DNA from: Planctomycetota bacterium
GTDB lineage: Bacteria > Planctomycetota > UBA1135 > GCA-002686595
Direction of reading: 5' to 3'
Length of the DNA: 42,929 nt
Assembly: GCA_020847695.1 (NCBI GenBank)
Contig: JADLBP010000131.1
Coordinates: 1 to 42,929 of the forward strand
Below are positions 17,232 through 25,792 of this stretch, in pieces; positions within the stretch are counted from its first letter, which is position 1; the number at the start of each line of letters is the position of its first letter. Both the position numbers and the translations under genes were made by a program. The notes below the pieces were generated by a model. The model was not told where the DNA came from. It did not search any database and worked only from the letters and a program-made list of their open reading frames with translations.

Positions 17232-17242
17232 ACGAGCGCGCG

Positions 17243-18370
17243 CTACGGCTTCTTCTCGCCCGCGGCCGGCTTCGAGCCCGGCACCGCGTCCTTCGGCGGC
17301 GCGACAGGGTCGGGCTCGGCGTTGACGAGCTGCAGCTGGAAGCTGCCTTCGAGCGTCGACGTCTGCTTGAGCACCGACGCCTCGTCGGCGTCGTTGACGG
17401 TGCGCTTCGCGAGCGCCATCGCCATGCTCTCGGTGCCCTTGAGCTCGAAGCGATGGAAGCGCTTCGCCTCGAGGTCCCAGAGCACCTCGCCGCTCGCCTT
17501 GAAGTGCGATTCGACGACGCAGGAGCTCAGGCGGCGCGGATCGCGCGCTTCCTCCGGCGGCACGATCGATTCGAACGCCTCCGCGCGGTCGGATGTCGCG
17601 GTGACGTCGAGCTCGATCGCTATCACGCCGCACGCGCGGTCGTCGACGGTGCGCCTGCCCTTGTACGTCGCGGTGATCTTCCCCTGCGGCGTGTCGAGCA
17701 TCGCTGCGAGCTCGCCGCCCGCACCCACCTTGTGCGTGCGCGCGAACTGCGTCGCCTGGCGCGGCTCGAAGAAGCGGTAGCCGCCCGGCGCGAGGAACGC
17801 GACCGCGCGCTCGGGCGCGATCGACCAGCTGTCGCCTTCGTTGACGTCCTTGCCCGGCAACGCCGAAGCGAGATCGACGTCGTGGTCGATGTGTTGGAGG
17901 AAGTCCTCCGGCCCTTCGAGGCGCTCCCAGAGCCGGCCGTAACCCTGCTCGGCGGGCACCCACGTGAAGCGCACTTCGCGCTGCGCCATCGTCGACGCGC
18001 ACGTGTCGCTCTGCTTGACCGTGCGCGGCTTGCCCGCGGGGCCGGGCATCACCAGGTCGGCGGTGCCGCCGGACGCGAGCTCGTGGTACTTGCGCACGAA
18101 ACGGTCGACGCGCGAGCCCTCGACGGCATCGACGCGATCGATCCAGATCAGGCGCTCCCACGTCGCGATCTGGCCGCTGACCGGATCGTCGATCGGCGCC
18201 ATGTCGCCGAGCGCCTTCTGCACCTTGGTGATGTCGAGGTAGTGATGCACCTCGAGCGTCTTCTTGCGCTCGCTCTTCGCCGGCGGAGCCCAGACGAGTT
18301 CGTCCGCGGAGGCGACCGGCGCGAGCTGCAGCGCCGCGACGAGGGAGAGCAGTCGGAGTTCTAGCTTCAT
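17243..18370 (-). CDS. Exported protein of unknown function
   Basis: The 375-residue protein has a signal peptide (LRLLSLVAALQLAPVASADE). The mature part has no motif I recognise. It contains a GDSWSIAPERAV segment and strands such as GKITATYKGRRTVDDRACGVIAIELDVTATS, VLWDLEAKRFHRFELKGTESM and GSFQLQLV. This pattern resembles substrate-binding beta-barrel domains (lipoprotein-carrier or DUF6263-like) in which a quantity is converted through GxW/GDSW turns. It ends in a Pro/Lys-rich tail (PPKDAVPGSKPAAGEKKP). It lies 38 bases downstream of the repeat protein gene on the same strand, so the two probably form an operon. Function unknown. Confidence 0.7.
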   Translation of the reverse strand: MKLELRLLSLVAALQLAPVASADELVWAPPAKSERKKTLEVHHYLDITKVQKALGDMAPIDDPVSGQIATWERLIWIDRVDAVEGSRVDRFVRKYHELASGGTADLVMPGPAGKPRTVKQSDTCASTMAQREVRFTWVPAEQGYGRLWERLEGPEDFLQHIDHDVDLASALPGKDVNEGDSWSIAPERAVAFLAPGGYRFFEPRQATQFARTHKVGAGGELAAMLDTPQGKITATYKGRRTVDDRACGVIAIELDVTATSDRAEAFESIVPPEEARDPRRLSSCVVESHFKASGEVLWDLEAKRFHRFELKGTESMAMALAKRTVNDADEASVLKQTSTLEGSFQLQLVNAEPDPVAPPKDAVPGSKPAAGEKKP

Positions 18371-18408
18371 GCTGGGGAGGAGGGTTCGGCGGCCTCGGGC
18401 TCGCGTGC

Positions 18409-19467
18409 TCATTGCTTCTTCTGTCCGTTCGAGTACTCGCCGGTGCTCGCCTCGTCGGGCGTGCCGTCGTCGTTCCAGAAGGACCAGTGGCCCTCGCGCT
18501 TGCCGAGCACGAATTGACCTTCGGCGGCGAGCTGTCCGTTCGGATGCCACGCGCGGTAAGGTCCGTTGTCCTTGCCGATCGCGAGCGTGCGCTCGTTGCG
18601 CTTCTGGCCGTTGTCGTAGTACTCGACCCAGAAGCCGTCCATCTTGCCGCCGATGTAGGCGCCGCGAGCCATCAGCTCGCCGTTGCGGTGCCAACGCGTC
18701 CAGGGTCCGGTCTCGGCGCCGTAGAGCCACTCGCCTTCGAACTCCTTCTCGCCGTTGTCGTACCACTTGGTCCAGACGCCGGTCTGTCCGCCGAGCGAGT
18801 AGCGCCCCTCGGACATCTTCTTGCCGTTCGCGTGCCAGGCGGTCCAAAGGCCGACGCGCGTGCCGAGCACGAACTTGCCCTCTTGGGTCTTGCGCCCGTT
18901 CGGGTAGTAGTCGAGCCAGACGCCGTCCTCGAGATCGGCGACGAATCGACCTTCGCGCGCCTTCACGCCGGAGTCGTGGAACAGCGCCCAATCACCGACC
19001 CGCAGGCCGTTCTCGTACGCGCCTTCCGCGGACTTCGCGCCGTTCGAGCGCCAGAACGTCCACGTGCCGGTCTCCTTGTCCGCGGCGAAATCGCCCTCGG
19101 ACGCCTTGACCTTGCCGGGGTGGTAGTTGACCCAGTGCCCCTCGCGCTTGCCCGCTTTGAACGCGCCCTCGTTCTTCGGCGAGCCGTCCTCGTAGAACTC
19201 GCGCCACACGCCCTCGCGCCGGTAGTTCTCGAACACGCCTTCGCCGCGCTTCGTGTCGCTGGTCGAGTAGTACATCGTCCACGGACCGTGGCGACGGCCG
19301 TCGACCACCGGGCCTTGGCCGGCGCGCCGGCCGTTCGGGTGATAGGTCGTGTGCAGGGTCGCGCCCTCGGGGAGCGCGGGCGGCTGCGCGGGCGCCGGCT
19401 CTTGCGCGGGGGCCTGCACGAACGCGATCAGGGAGAGCACGACGACGGAGAAGGGAGCGACGCTCAT
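18409..19467 (-). CDS. Exported YwqK/MORN_2-type repeat protein (about 13 repeats)
   Basis: The 352-residue protein has a signal peptide (VVVLSLIAFVQAPAQ). From about residue 39 to the end it is an uninterrupted array of some 13 repeats of about 24 residues, each with the pattern G.W..(Y/W)..NG.....EG.(F/Y)..G. (for example GVWLDYYPNGRKTQEGKFVL). This is the MORN_2 (PF07661) repeat found in YwqK-family proteins, which builds an elongated beta structure. Such arrays usually mediate binding rather than catalysis, and I see no catalytic domain. The start lies at the signal peptide and has no Shine-Dalgarno site. The ligand is unknown. Confidence 0.85.
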   Translation of the reverse strand: MSVAPFSVVVLSLIAFVQAPAQEPAPAQPPALPEGATLHTTYHPNGRRAGQGPVVDGRRHGPWTMYYSTSDTKRGEGVFENYRREGVWREFYEDGSPKNEGAFKAGKREGHWVNYHPGKVKASEGDFAADKETGTWTFWRSNGAKSAEGAYENGLRVGDWALFHDSGVKAREGRFVADLEDGVWLDYYPNGRKTQEGKFVLGTRVGLWTAWHANGKKMSEGRYSLGGQTGVWTKWYDNGEKEFEGEWLYGAETGPWTRWHRNGELMARGAYIGGKMDGFWVEYYDNGQKRNERTLAIGKDNGPYRAWHPNGQLAAEGQFVLGKREGHWSFWNDDGTPDEASTGEYSNGQKKQ

Positions 19468-19650
19468 GGGGGCACGATAGCAGGGTGAGGAGCCTGGGCC
19501 AAAGCCGCCGGACGGAGCGGAGCGAGCCGCACGCGGCTACGTACGGAGTCTGGTCGGCGTGAGCACGGCGATCGGTAGATCGACATCGGCTGGTCGCGCG
19601 CGAAGCTCGCTCGGCGGTGTCGCGCGCGTCCCAACCGCCGGATCGCGCGG

Positions 19651-20121
19651 TCAGCGACCGAGCACGAAGTCGAGCTCGAAGAACTCGTAGCGCGCGCGGT
19701 CCATGCCGAGGCGCTGGTAGACCGCCTGGGCGGAACGGTTTTCCCGGTCCACGTAGAGCCGCACGCCGCAGACTTCGCGTTGCTCGCGCGCCGCGCGCAC
19801 GACGTGCTCGTGGAGCGCTCGGTACACCCCGGTGCGGCGACCTTCCGGGACCACGTAGACGCTCTGCAGCCACCAGAACCAGCCGTCGCGCCAGTCGCTC
19901 CACTCCGTCGTCACCAGCAGCGCCCCCACGGTGCTGCCGGCTCGCTCCGCGACGAAGTACCGGCCGCGCGCCGGATCGGCGAGCACGCGCGCGACGCCGT
20001 GCTCGAGCCGTGCGGGGTCGAGCTGCTTGCCCTCGGTTTCGCGCGCCATCGCGACGTTGAAGCGGACGAGGTCGGCGAGGTCCTCGGCGCGCGCGGGACG
20101 GACGGTGACGGCTGCGTGCAT
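19651..20121 (-). CDS. GNAT family N-acetyltransferase
   Basis: The 156-residue protein has the GNAT fold order. The N-terminus VTVRPARAEDLADLVRFNVAMA comes first, then GRYFVAERAGSTVGALLVTTEW, the strand WWLQSVYVVPEGRRTGVYRALHEH carrying the acetyl-CoA pyrophosphate loop (R-R-T-G-V-Y), and RLYVDRENRSAQAVYQRLGM with the conserved final Asn and Tyr. The substrate cannot be told. The start at 20121 was chosen at the beginning of homology; earlier in-frame ATGs encode low-complexity sequence. The gene is divergent from the ECF sigma factor gene, with 97 bases between. Confidence 0.88.
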   Translation of the reverse strand: MHAAVTVRPARAEDLADLVRFNVAMARETEGKQLDPARLEHGVARVLADPARGRYFVAERAGSTVGALLVTTEWSDWRDGWFWWLQSVYVVPEGRRTGVYRALHEHVVRAAREQREVCGVRLYVDRENRSAQAVYQRLGMDRARYEFFELDFVLGR

Positions 20122-20218
20122 GCTCGACGCATTCCTTGAATGGCGTGGGAGTGGGAACGTGCGGTGCCCCGCGGGCCGGAGCATACTATGCGCCGCACTC
20201 CGGGAGGGCTCGCTACCG

Positions 20219-20842
20219 ATGGCCGACGACATCACGCAATCCGTGGACCTCGTGCACCGCGCGCAGGCTGGTGATCGCGAGGCGCTCAATCGTCTCTTCG
20301 CTCGCTACTACGAGCGCGTGCGCCGGATCGTGCGCGTCAGGCTCGGTCCCGAGCTGCGCGCGCTGCTCGACTCGGGCGACATACTCCAAGAGACGTTCGC
20401 CGCCGCGGTCTCGGCGTTCGACCGCTTCGAGATGCGCGAGGAAGCGAGCCTGATCCGTTGGCTCGCGACGCTCGCCGAGCGTCAGATCACCGCCGCCGCC
20501 GATCGGTACGGCGCGCTCAAGCGCGACCGCAAGCGCGAGGTGCCGCTGTCACCGGTCAACCCCGCGAGCTCGTCGTCTCCGCACGGCCGCGATCTCTCCG
20601 CGAGCGGTCCGCTGCCGATCGACGAGGTCGCCGGCGAGGAGGAAGCGACCTTGGTCGACGACGCGATCCGCGAGCTCCCCGAGGAGTACCGCGAGCTGAT
20701 CCTGTGGCGCGATTACGCCGGCGCGGAGTGGGACGTCGTCGCGCGCGAGACCGGTCGGCCGACCGCCGCCGCGGCGCGGATGATGCACTCACGCGCGATG
20801 GTCGAGTTGACGAAGCTCGTGCGCCGGCGCGGGCTCGGCTGA
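20219..20842 (+). CDS. ECF-type RNA polymerase sigma factor
   Basis: The 207-residue protein has region 2 (AGDREALNRLFARYYERVRRIV, then LLDSGDILQETFAAAVSAFDRFE) and region 4 (IRELPEEYRELILWRDYAGAEWDVVARETGRP, then AAARMMHSRAMVEL). A linker rich in Ser and Pro separates them. This layout resembles the planctomycete-type ECF group, where the D-I-L-Q-E-T core is preceded by a long region 2.2. No anti-sigma factor gene is next to it, so control may rest on a distant partner or on the extended linker. GGAGG lies 11 bases before the ATG. The trypsin-like protease gene follows on the same strand and might be under its control, but no promoter motif supports that. Confidence 0.9.
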   Translation: MADDITQSVDLVHRAQAGDREALNRLFARYYERVRRIVRVRLGPELRALLDSGDILQETFAAAVSAFDRFEMREEASLIRWLATLAERQITAAADRYGALKRDRKREVPLSPVNPASSSSPHGRDLSASGPLPIDEVAGEEEATLVDDAIRELPEEYRELILWRDYAGAEWDVVARETGRPTAAAARMMHSRAMVELTKLVRRRGLG

Positions 20843-20986
20843 CCGAGGCGTGCGCCGGCGGATTGCCGCTTGACGCCTCGGGGAGATCGCGGAGCATGGA
20901 GCGCGTCGGCTCGCGCGACGGAGCGCGAGATCCGCATCGGTCCCAGCTCCCCTCCCACCACGGGCCCACCCGTCCACGGGGTCACC

Positions 20987-22531
20987 ATGCACCTTCGAAT
21001 CGGCCTCCTGTTGCTCGCTTGCACCCTCCCGCCGGCCACGTCGCACGCGCAGGAGGCGCCGCCCGCGAGCGAATGGGTCGGCTTCCACGCCGACACCGGC
21101 CGCGTGGAGAACCTCTCCGCCGAACGCGCGGTGGTCGCGTCGTTCCCGGTCGAAGTCGAGGGCGCGCCGTGGGTGCGCCTGCACTTCTCGGAGATCGGTT
21201 TGTCGGGCTCCGAGGCGAACGGCGACGCGTCGATCGTCCGCATCACGTCCTACTACGACGGCGCGACGCAAGAGCTCGACGCCCGCACCGCCGCGCAGTG
21301 GCGCAACACCAGCGCGTACTTCAACGGCGACACGCTGCAGGTCGAGATCCTCGCGTACCCGAGCACCGGCGCGAGCCGCGTGGTGCTCGAGCGCGTCGAA
21401 GCGGGCGCCGCGGCAGGCTCCGCGAAGTCGCAGTGCGGTCCGACCGACGACCGCGTGCTCTCGAGCGATCCGCGCTCCGCGCGCGCGATGCCGATCGGCT
21501 GCACCGCGTGGCTGATCAACGACTGCAACCACTGCTTCCTGACCGCCGGGCACTGCTGCTGCTCGTCGCTCCAGGTGATGGAGTTCAACGTCCCGCTCTC
21601 GACCGCCGGCGGCTCGATCGTGCACCCGCCGCCCCAGGACCAGTACGCGGTCGACTCGACGTCGATCCAGACGCAGTACACCGGCATCGGCAACGACTGG
21701 ACGTACTTCGGCTGCTTCAACAACTCGGGCACCGGGATGTCCGCGTACCAGAAGCAGGGTGACGCGTACACGCTCGCGAATCCGCCCGCGTTCAACCCGT
21801 CGCACGTGATCCGCATCACCGGCTACGGCGTCGACTCGAGCCCGAACCAGAACAACCAAGTGCAGCAAACGCACTCCGGCCCGCTGTTCGCGATCAGCGG
21901 CACGGCGCTCTACTACCAAGTCGACACCGAGGGCGGGAACTCCGGCTCCGCCGTGCAGCTCCAGACCGCGAATGGCGTCGCGATCGGCATCCACACCAAC
22001 GGCGGTTGCGGGACGAGCAGCGGGAACTCGGGCACCGGCGTCAACAACTCCGGGCTGCAAGCCGCGCTCGCGAATCCGAAGGGCATCTGCAAGCCGACCG
22101 CGAAGGCGAGCACGTACTGCACCGCGAAGGTGACTTCGAACGGCTGCACGCCGGGGATCGGCTTCACCGGTTTGCCGAGCGGCTCGGGCGCGACCGCCTT
22201 CCACGTCACCGCCGCGAGCGTGATCAACCAGAAGACCGGCGTGCTCTTCTACGGCTACATGAAGGGCAACCTCTCGGTGTTCGGCGGCACGCTCTGCATC
22301 GGCGGCGCGTTGAAGCGCACGACGATCCAGAACTCGGGCGGCAGCGCGAGCGGACTCGACTGCTCGGGCACGTTCGACTTCGACATGGGCGCGCACATCA
22401 CCAGCGGCGCCGATCCCGCGCTCGGCAGCGGCAAGTCCTACTTCGCGCAGTACTGGTTCCGCGACTCCGGCTTCACGCCGCCGAACAACGTCGGCTTGAC
22501 CAACGCGCTCGAGTTCAACGTCGGACTCTGA
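20987..22531 (+). CDS. Secreted trypsin-like serine protease (S1-type)
   Basis: The 514-residue protein has a signal peptide (LLLLACTLPPATSHA). An N-terminal beta-rich domain of about 120 residues precedes an S1-like catalytic domain. His189 is in CFLTAGHC, a likely Asp237 is in GIGNDWTYFG, and Ser319 is in TEGGNSGSAV. The GNSGS form rather than GDSGGP recalls glutamyl-endopeptidase-like members. Many cysteines (for example HCCCSS) suggest disulfides. Residues about 374-514 form a domain with GTLCIGGALKR and GLTNALEF, homologous to the end of the metalloprotease at 15823-17187. The protein is probably secreted, perhaps through the type II system encoded downstream. Two hairpins follow the stop. 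Confidence 0.85.
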   Translation: MHLRIGLLLLACTLPPATSHAQEAPPASEWVGFHADTGRVENLSAERAVVASFPVEVEGAPWVRLHFSEIGLSGSEANGDASIVRITSYYDGATQELDARTAAQWRNTSAYFNGDTLQVEILAYPSTGASRVVLERVEAGAAAGSAKSQCGPTDDRVLSSDPRSARAMPIGCTAWLINDCNHCFLTAGHCCCSSLQVMEFNVPLSTAGGSIVHPPPQDQYAVDSTSIQTQYTGIGNDWTYFGCFNNSGTGMSAYQKQGDAYTLANPPAFNPSHVIRITGYGVDSSPNQNNQVQQTHSGPLFAISGTALYYQVDTEGGNSGSAVQLQTANGVAIGIHTNGGCGTSSGNSGTGVNNSGLQAALANPKGICKPTAKASTYCTAKVTSNGCTPGIGFTGLPSGSGATAFHVTAASVINQKTGVLFYGYMKGNLSVFGGTLCIGGALKRTTIQNSGGSASGLDCSGTFDFDMGAHITSGADPALGSGKSYFAQYWFRDSGFTPPNNVGLTNALEFNVGL

Positions 22532-22547
22532 GCGAGCCCTCAGGCCA

Positions 22548-22620
22548 GGACTCCGGCCGAACGACGGTCGGAGTCCGCCGCGAACGGACCGGTGCGCGAA
22601 GCCCCGGTCCGTTTCGCTTT
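22548..22620 (+). terminator. Two tandem hairpins after the protease gene; second is terminator-like
   Basis: The first stem pairs 22548-22559 with 22565-22576 (12 pairs including one G-T) around a five-base loop. The second pairs 22583-22592 with 22604-22613 (10 perfect pairs) around an 11-base loop and runs into GTTTCGCTTT, a T-rich tail. Together they are a good Rho-independent terminator for the trypsin-like gene, and could also stop transcripts from the opposing ptsN-like gene. Confidence 0.7.
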
Positions 22621-22693
22621 CCAGGAGCCGGGGTCGAGCGCCGCGCGGGGGTCGCGAGGCGCCTCGGTCGCGCGTCCTGAGCCGGCGAGCCGA

Positions 22694-23173
22694 TCAGCGC
22701 GGAGTCGGCGCTTCGCCGCTCGACAGGGCCTCCCAGGCCTCGCGCGGCGACGGCGCGCCGATCAGCGCGTTGCGGATCGCTTCGTTCGACAGCACGCGCG
22801 CGACGTCGGCGAGCGTGCGGATGTGCAGCAGCTTCTGCGCCTTCGGGATCACGAGCAACACGACCAACCGCGCGGGTTGGCCGTCGATGCTCTGGAACGT
22901 CAGGCCGCCCGGCCGCGAGACGATCCCCATGCACGCGGTCACCTTCTGGACGTCGTCGACCGCCGCGTGCGGGATCGCGATGCCGCGCTCCATGCCCGTC
23001 GACATCGAGCGCTCGCGCGCCAGCACCTGCTCGAGCACGCGCTCGGCGGACGCTTCGGCGATCGCCTGTCGTCCGACCAAGTGGCGCACGAGCTGACCGA
23101 TCGCGTCCCACTTGTCCTTGGGATCGAAGCCGACGATCAGATCCTCGGCGGCGAAGAGACGATGCAACTCCAT
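22694..23173 (-). CDS. PTS EIIA domain protein (fructose/nitrogen type, PtsN-like)
   Basis: The 159-residue cytoplasmic protein is a single EIIA domain of the mannitol/fructose type. The phosphorylatable histidine is His69 in RSMSTGMERGIAIPHAAVDDV, preceded by a helix VLEQVLARE, and the later segment RLVVLLVIPKAQKLLHIRTLADVARVL is typical. No EIIB, EIIC, HPr or EI gene is nearby. A regulatory PtsN-like role, in which the phosphorylation state signals metabolism, is therefore more likely than sugar uptake. It is transcribed away from the gsp operon; the 260-base spacer must hold the promoters of both. Confidence 0.9.
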   Translation of the reverse strand: MELHRLFAAEDLIVGFDPKDKWDAIGQLVRHLVGRQAIAEASAERVLEQVLARERSMSTGMERGIAIPHAAVDDVQKVTACMGIVSRPGGLTFQSIDGQPARLVVLLVIPKAQKLLHIRTLADVARVLSNEAIRNALIGAPSPREAWEALSSGEAPTPR

Positions 23174-23326
23174 GGAGAGGGCGAAGGATAGCGAGCGCTC
23201 GGCGGAAGCGGGCTCGGGATTCCGAAGCTCCGATCCCGCGCGGCGGCGGGAAGAAGCGCGTGCGACGAGCGTCCTCCCGTTCCGCCGTGGATACCGTTTG
23301 GAACCCGAGAGAGCGCCGGGACCCGT

Positions 23327-23355
23327 TTGACTCGCCCGTGGGGCACCTCTACAGT
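23327..23355 (+). promoter_or_regulatory. Candidate sigma-70 promoter of the gsp operon
   Basis: A TTGACT box (23327-23332, five of six consensus positions) is followed after 17 bases by TACAGT (23350-23355, four of six). The spacing is ideal and the predicted start near 23362 leaves a leader of about 70 bases before gspD. In such GC-rich DNA a match this good is notable, but no transcription data exist. Confidence 0.5.
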
Positions 23356-23433
23356 GCCGATCGCGCGTAGTCCTCGCGCTAAGCCTCGTCCTTTCAACGG
23401 GATAGATCACCCTACCCGGACCACCCGTCGCCC

Positions 23434-25755
23434 ATGACCTTCGCCCTAGCGCTGCTCGCCCTGCTCCAAAGAGGCGCCAATCCGCAGAACCCGCCCGAGA
23501 ACCCCACGGCGACCCCGCCGACAGCGCAGGCGGGAGTCCAGCCCGGCCAGGCGAATTCCGGCGGCGGGCGACAGCCGGTGGTGCAGGACACCGGCGACTC
23601 GCTGTTGATCGTGGTCGACGAGCAGTCGGACCCGATCGACCTGCTCTGGCTGACGAAGATGTGTCAGCAGAACACCGCCTACAACTTCGTCTACACGAAC
23701 GAGGTCGCGACGGCGCTCGAGCAAGTCAAGGTGCGCATGCTCGGGCCCAAGCGCGTGCCGAAGAGCGAGTTCTTCAACTTCTATCAGAACTTGATGTTCA
23801 TCCACAAGTTCACCTGCACGCGCGTCGGACGCGACGCGACCGCGGTGTACTTGATCCAGTCGCAGGGCGGCACGGGCGGCCGTCCGGGCGGCGCGGCGAA
23901 CGAGCTGCGCTCCGAGCCGATCTACGTCGACTCGGACGACGTCGAGAAGTACGCGGGCCAGGTCGCGACGCAAGTGATCACGGTTCTGCACTTGCCGCAC
24001 ACGCAGGTGCGTTCGCTGCAGAACTCGCTGCGCGCGCTCGGCGGCGAGACCGCGCAGAACGTCGTGTCGGTCGGTGAGTCGAACAGCGTGATCCTGACCG
24101 GCTCGGGCTCGCAGGTCGCGATGTACGCGCGCGTGTTGAAGCTCGTCGACGACGAGACCGCGAAGGAAGCGAAGGTCGCGCCCGCGTTCGAGATCATCCC
24201 GATCGAGTTCGCGTCGGGCACCGACATGGCGGAGATGCTCGACGAGCTGCTCGAAGCGCAGAAGCGCGCCGCGCAGGCGCAGCGCGCGCAAGGCGGCGCA
24301 CAAGGCGCGACCGCTCAACTCGCCGGCACCGGCCAGGAGAGCAAGATCATCGTCGACAAGCGCACGAACTCGCTGATCGTGATGGCGATGCCCGACGACC
24401 TGCGCTCGATCAAGGAGCTCGTCGCGCGCCTCGACGTCGACGTCGTCGAGCCCGAGCGCACGTACCACATCTACGCCCTCGAGAACGTGAAGGCCGAGGA
24501 CCTCGCGAAGGTCTTGAAGGACTTCATCCAGGACAGCTCGCGCGTGCAGCCCGGCGGCGCGGCCGGCCGCGGCGGCGCGGACGGCGGCGGAGGCGCACTC
24601 GGGCGCACGAGCAGCGACAACGAAGTCGTCGTCGTGCCCGATCCGGCGACCAACAGCCTGCTGATCGCCTCCGGCAAGACGCGCTACGAGGAAGTGCGCG
24701 ACATGATCCAGAAGCTCGACCGGCGCCAGGACCAGGTGCTGATCGAGACCGCGCTGGTCGAGTTGACCGGCAACAACTTCCGCGACCTCGGCGTCGAGCT
24801 CGGTCTCGCCGACATCCCGGGCATCGGGCAGACCGGCGGCTTCGGGCTGAGCTCGTTCGGCCTGTCGACGCTGTCGGACACCGACGGCGACGGCGTGCCG
24901 GACGTGCGCGTGCCGACGGTCGGCGGCGGTATCACCGCGGGCATCCTCGACGGCGACGACTTCGCGCTGCCGATGCTCTTGCGCGCGGTCGAGGAGCTCA
25001 ACGACTCGAACGTGCTCAACGTGCCGAGCGTGCTCGTGAACAACAACGGCAGCGCCAAGGTCGAGTCGAAGGACGAAGTGCCGACGACGACGATCACCGC
25101 GACCGGCGGCCTGAACGGCCAGACGCAACAGAACTTCAAGGACTTCCAGGAGGCGGGCATCACGATGCAGATCTCGCCCTCGATCAGCGCGTCGGGCTAC
25201 CTGCGCCTGAAGATCTTCCTCGAAGTGTCGAGCTTCAGCGGCTCGTTCAAGGCCGGCGACTCGATCCCCCCGCCGCGCGTCACGCGCACGATCGACACCA
25301 ACGTCAACGTCCCGAACGGCGACACGATGGTGATCGGGGGCATCATCACCGACACCAAGAACACGTCGCGCTCGCAGATCCCGTGGCTCGGCGACATCCC
25401 GATCCTCGGCACGCTGTTCAGCGCGAGCTCGTCGACCACGCGCCGCACGACGCTCTACTTCTTCGTGACCCCGCACATCCTGCGCGACAAGGACTTCGCG
25501 GACCTCGCGGAGATCTCCTACAAGCGCAAGCTCGAAGCCGCCGAGCGCATCGGCGCCGAGCGCCTCCAGGTGATCGACCCGGGCTTCCGCAGCGAATCCG
25601 GCGGACTCGACCTCGAGGGCTTCGACGTGCCGATCTACCGCAGCCCGGGCCGCGGCGAGGTCGCGCCGGAGTCCGTCGGGCTCGATCCGCAAAAGCGCGC
25701 GGAGCTCCTGAAGTCCGCCGACACGAACGCAGCCGGCGACGAGAAGCAGCCCTGA
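23434..25755 (+). CDS. gspD: Type II secretion system secretin GspD
   Basis: The 773-residue outer-membrane secretin forms the exit pore. After a short hydrophobic N-terminus (FALALLALL) and a Pro/Gln/Gly-rich linker, residues about 55-145 form an N0-like domain. Three N1-N3-like repeats follow, with motifs such as NSVILTGSGSQVAMYARVLK, TNSLIVMAMPDDLRSIKELV and TNSLLIASGKTRYEEVRDMI. The secretin core includes VLIETALVELTGNNFRDLGV, LNVPSVLVNNNGSAKV and VPNGDTMVIGGIITDT, and ends with SQIPWLGDIPILGTLF. Low-complexity inserts (AQRAQGGAQG, GGAAGRGGADGGGGALG) lie between N domains, which is common in GspD. It heads a seven-gene operon, 37 bases before gspE. No pilotin gene is seen. Confidence 0.95.
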   Translation: MTFALALLALLQRGANPQNPPENPTATPPTAQAGVQPGQANSGGGRQPVVQDTGDSLLIVVDEQSDPIDLLWLTKMCQQNTAYNFVYTNEVATALEQVKVRMLGPKRVPKSEFFNFYQNLMFIHKFTCTRVGRDATAVYLIQSQGGTGGRPGGAANELRSEPIYVDSDDVEKYAGQVATQVITVLHLPHTQVRSLQNSLRALGGETAQNVVSVGESNSVILTGSGSQVAMYARVLKLVDDETAKEAKVAPAFEIIPIEFASGTDMAEMLDELLEAQKRAAQAQRAQGGAQGATAQLAGTGQESKIIVDKRTNSLIVMAMPDDLRSIKELVARLDVDVVEPERTYHIYALENVKAEDLAKVLKDFIQDSSRVQPGGAAGRGGADGGGGALGRTSSDNEVVVVPDPATNSLLIASGKTRYEEVRDMIQKLDRRQDQVLIETALVELTGNNFRDLGVELGLADIPGIGQTGGFGLSSFGLSTLSDTDGDGVPDVRVPTVGGGITAGILDGDDFALPMLLRAVEELNDSNVLNVPSVLVNNNGSAKVESKDEVPTTTITATGGLNGQTQQNFKDFQEAGITMQISPSISASGYLRLKIFLEVSSFSGSFKAGDSIPPPRVTRTIDTNVNVPNGDTMVIGGIITDTKNTSRSQIPWLGDIPILGTLFSASSSTTRRTTLYFFVTPHILRDKDFADLAEISYKRKLEAAERIGAERLQVIDPGFRSESGGLDLEGFDVPIYRSPGRGEVAPESVGLDPQKRAELLKSADTNAAGDEKQP

Positions 25756-25792
25756 TCCCTCCGAACCTCCCTACCGCGACGAACCAAGACCC

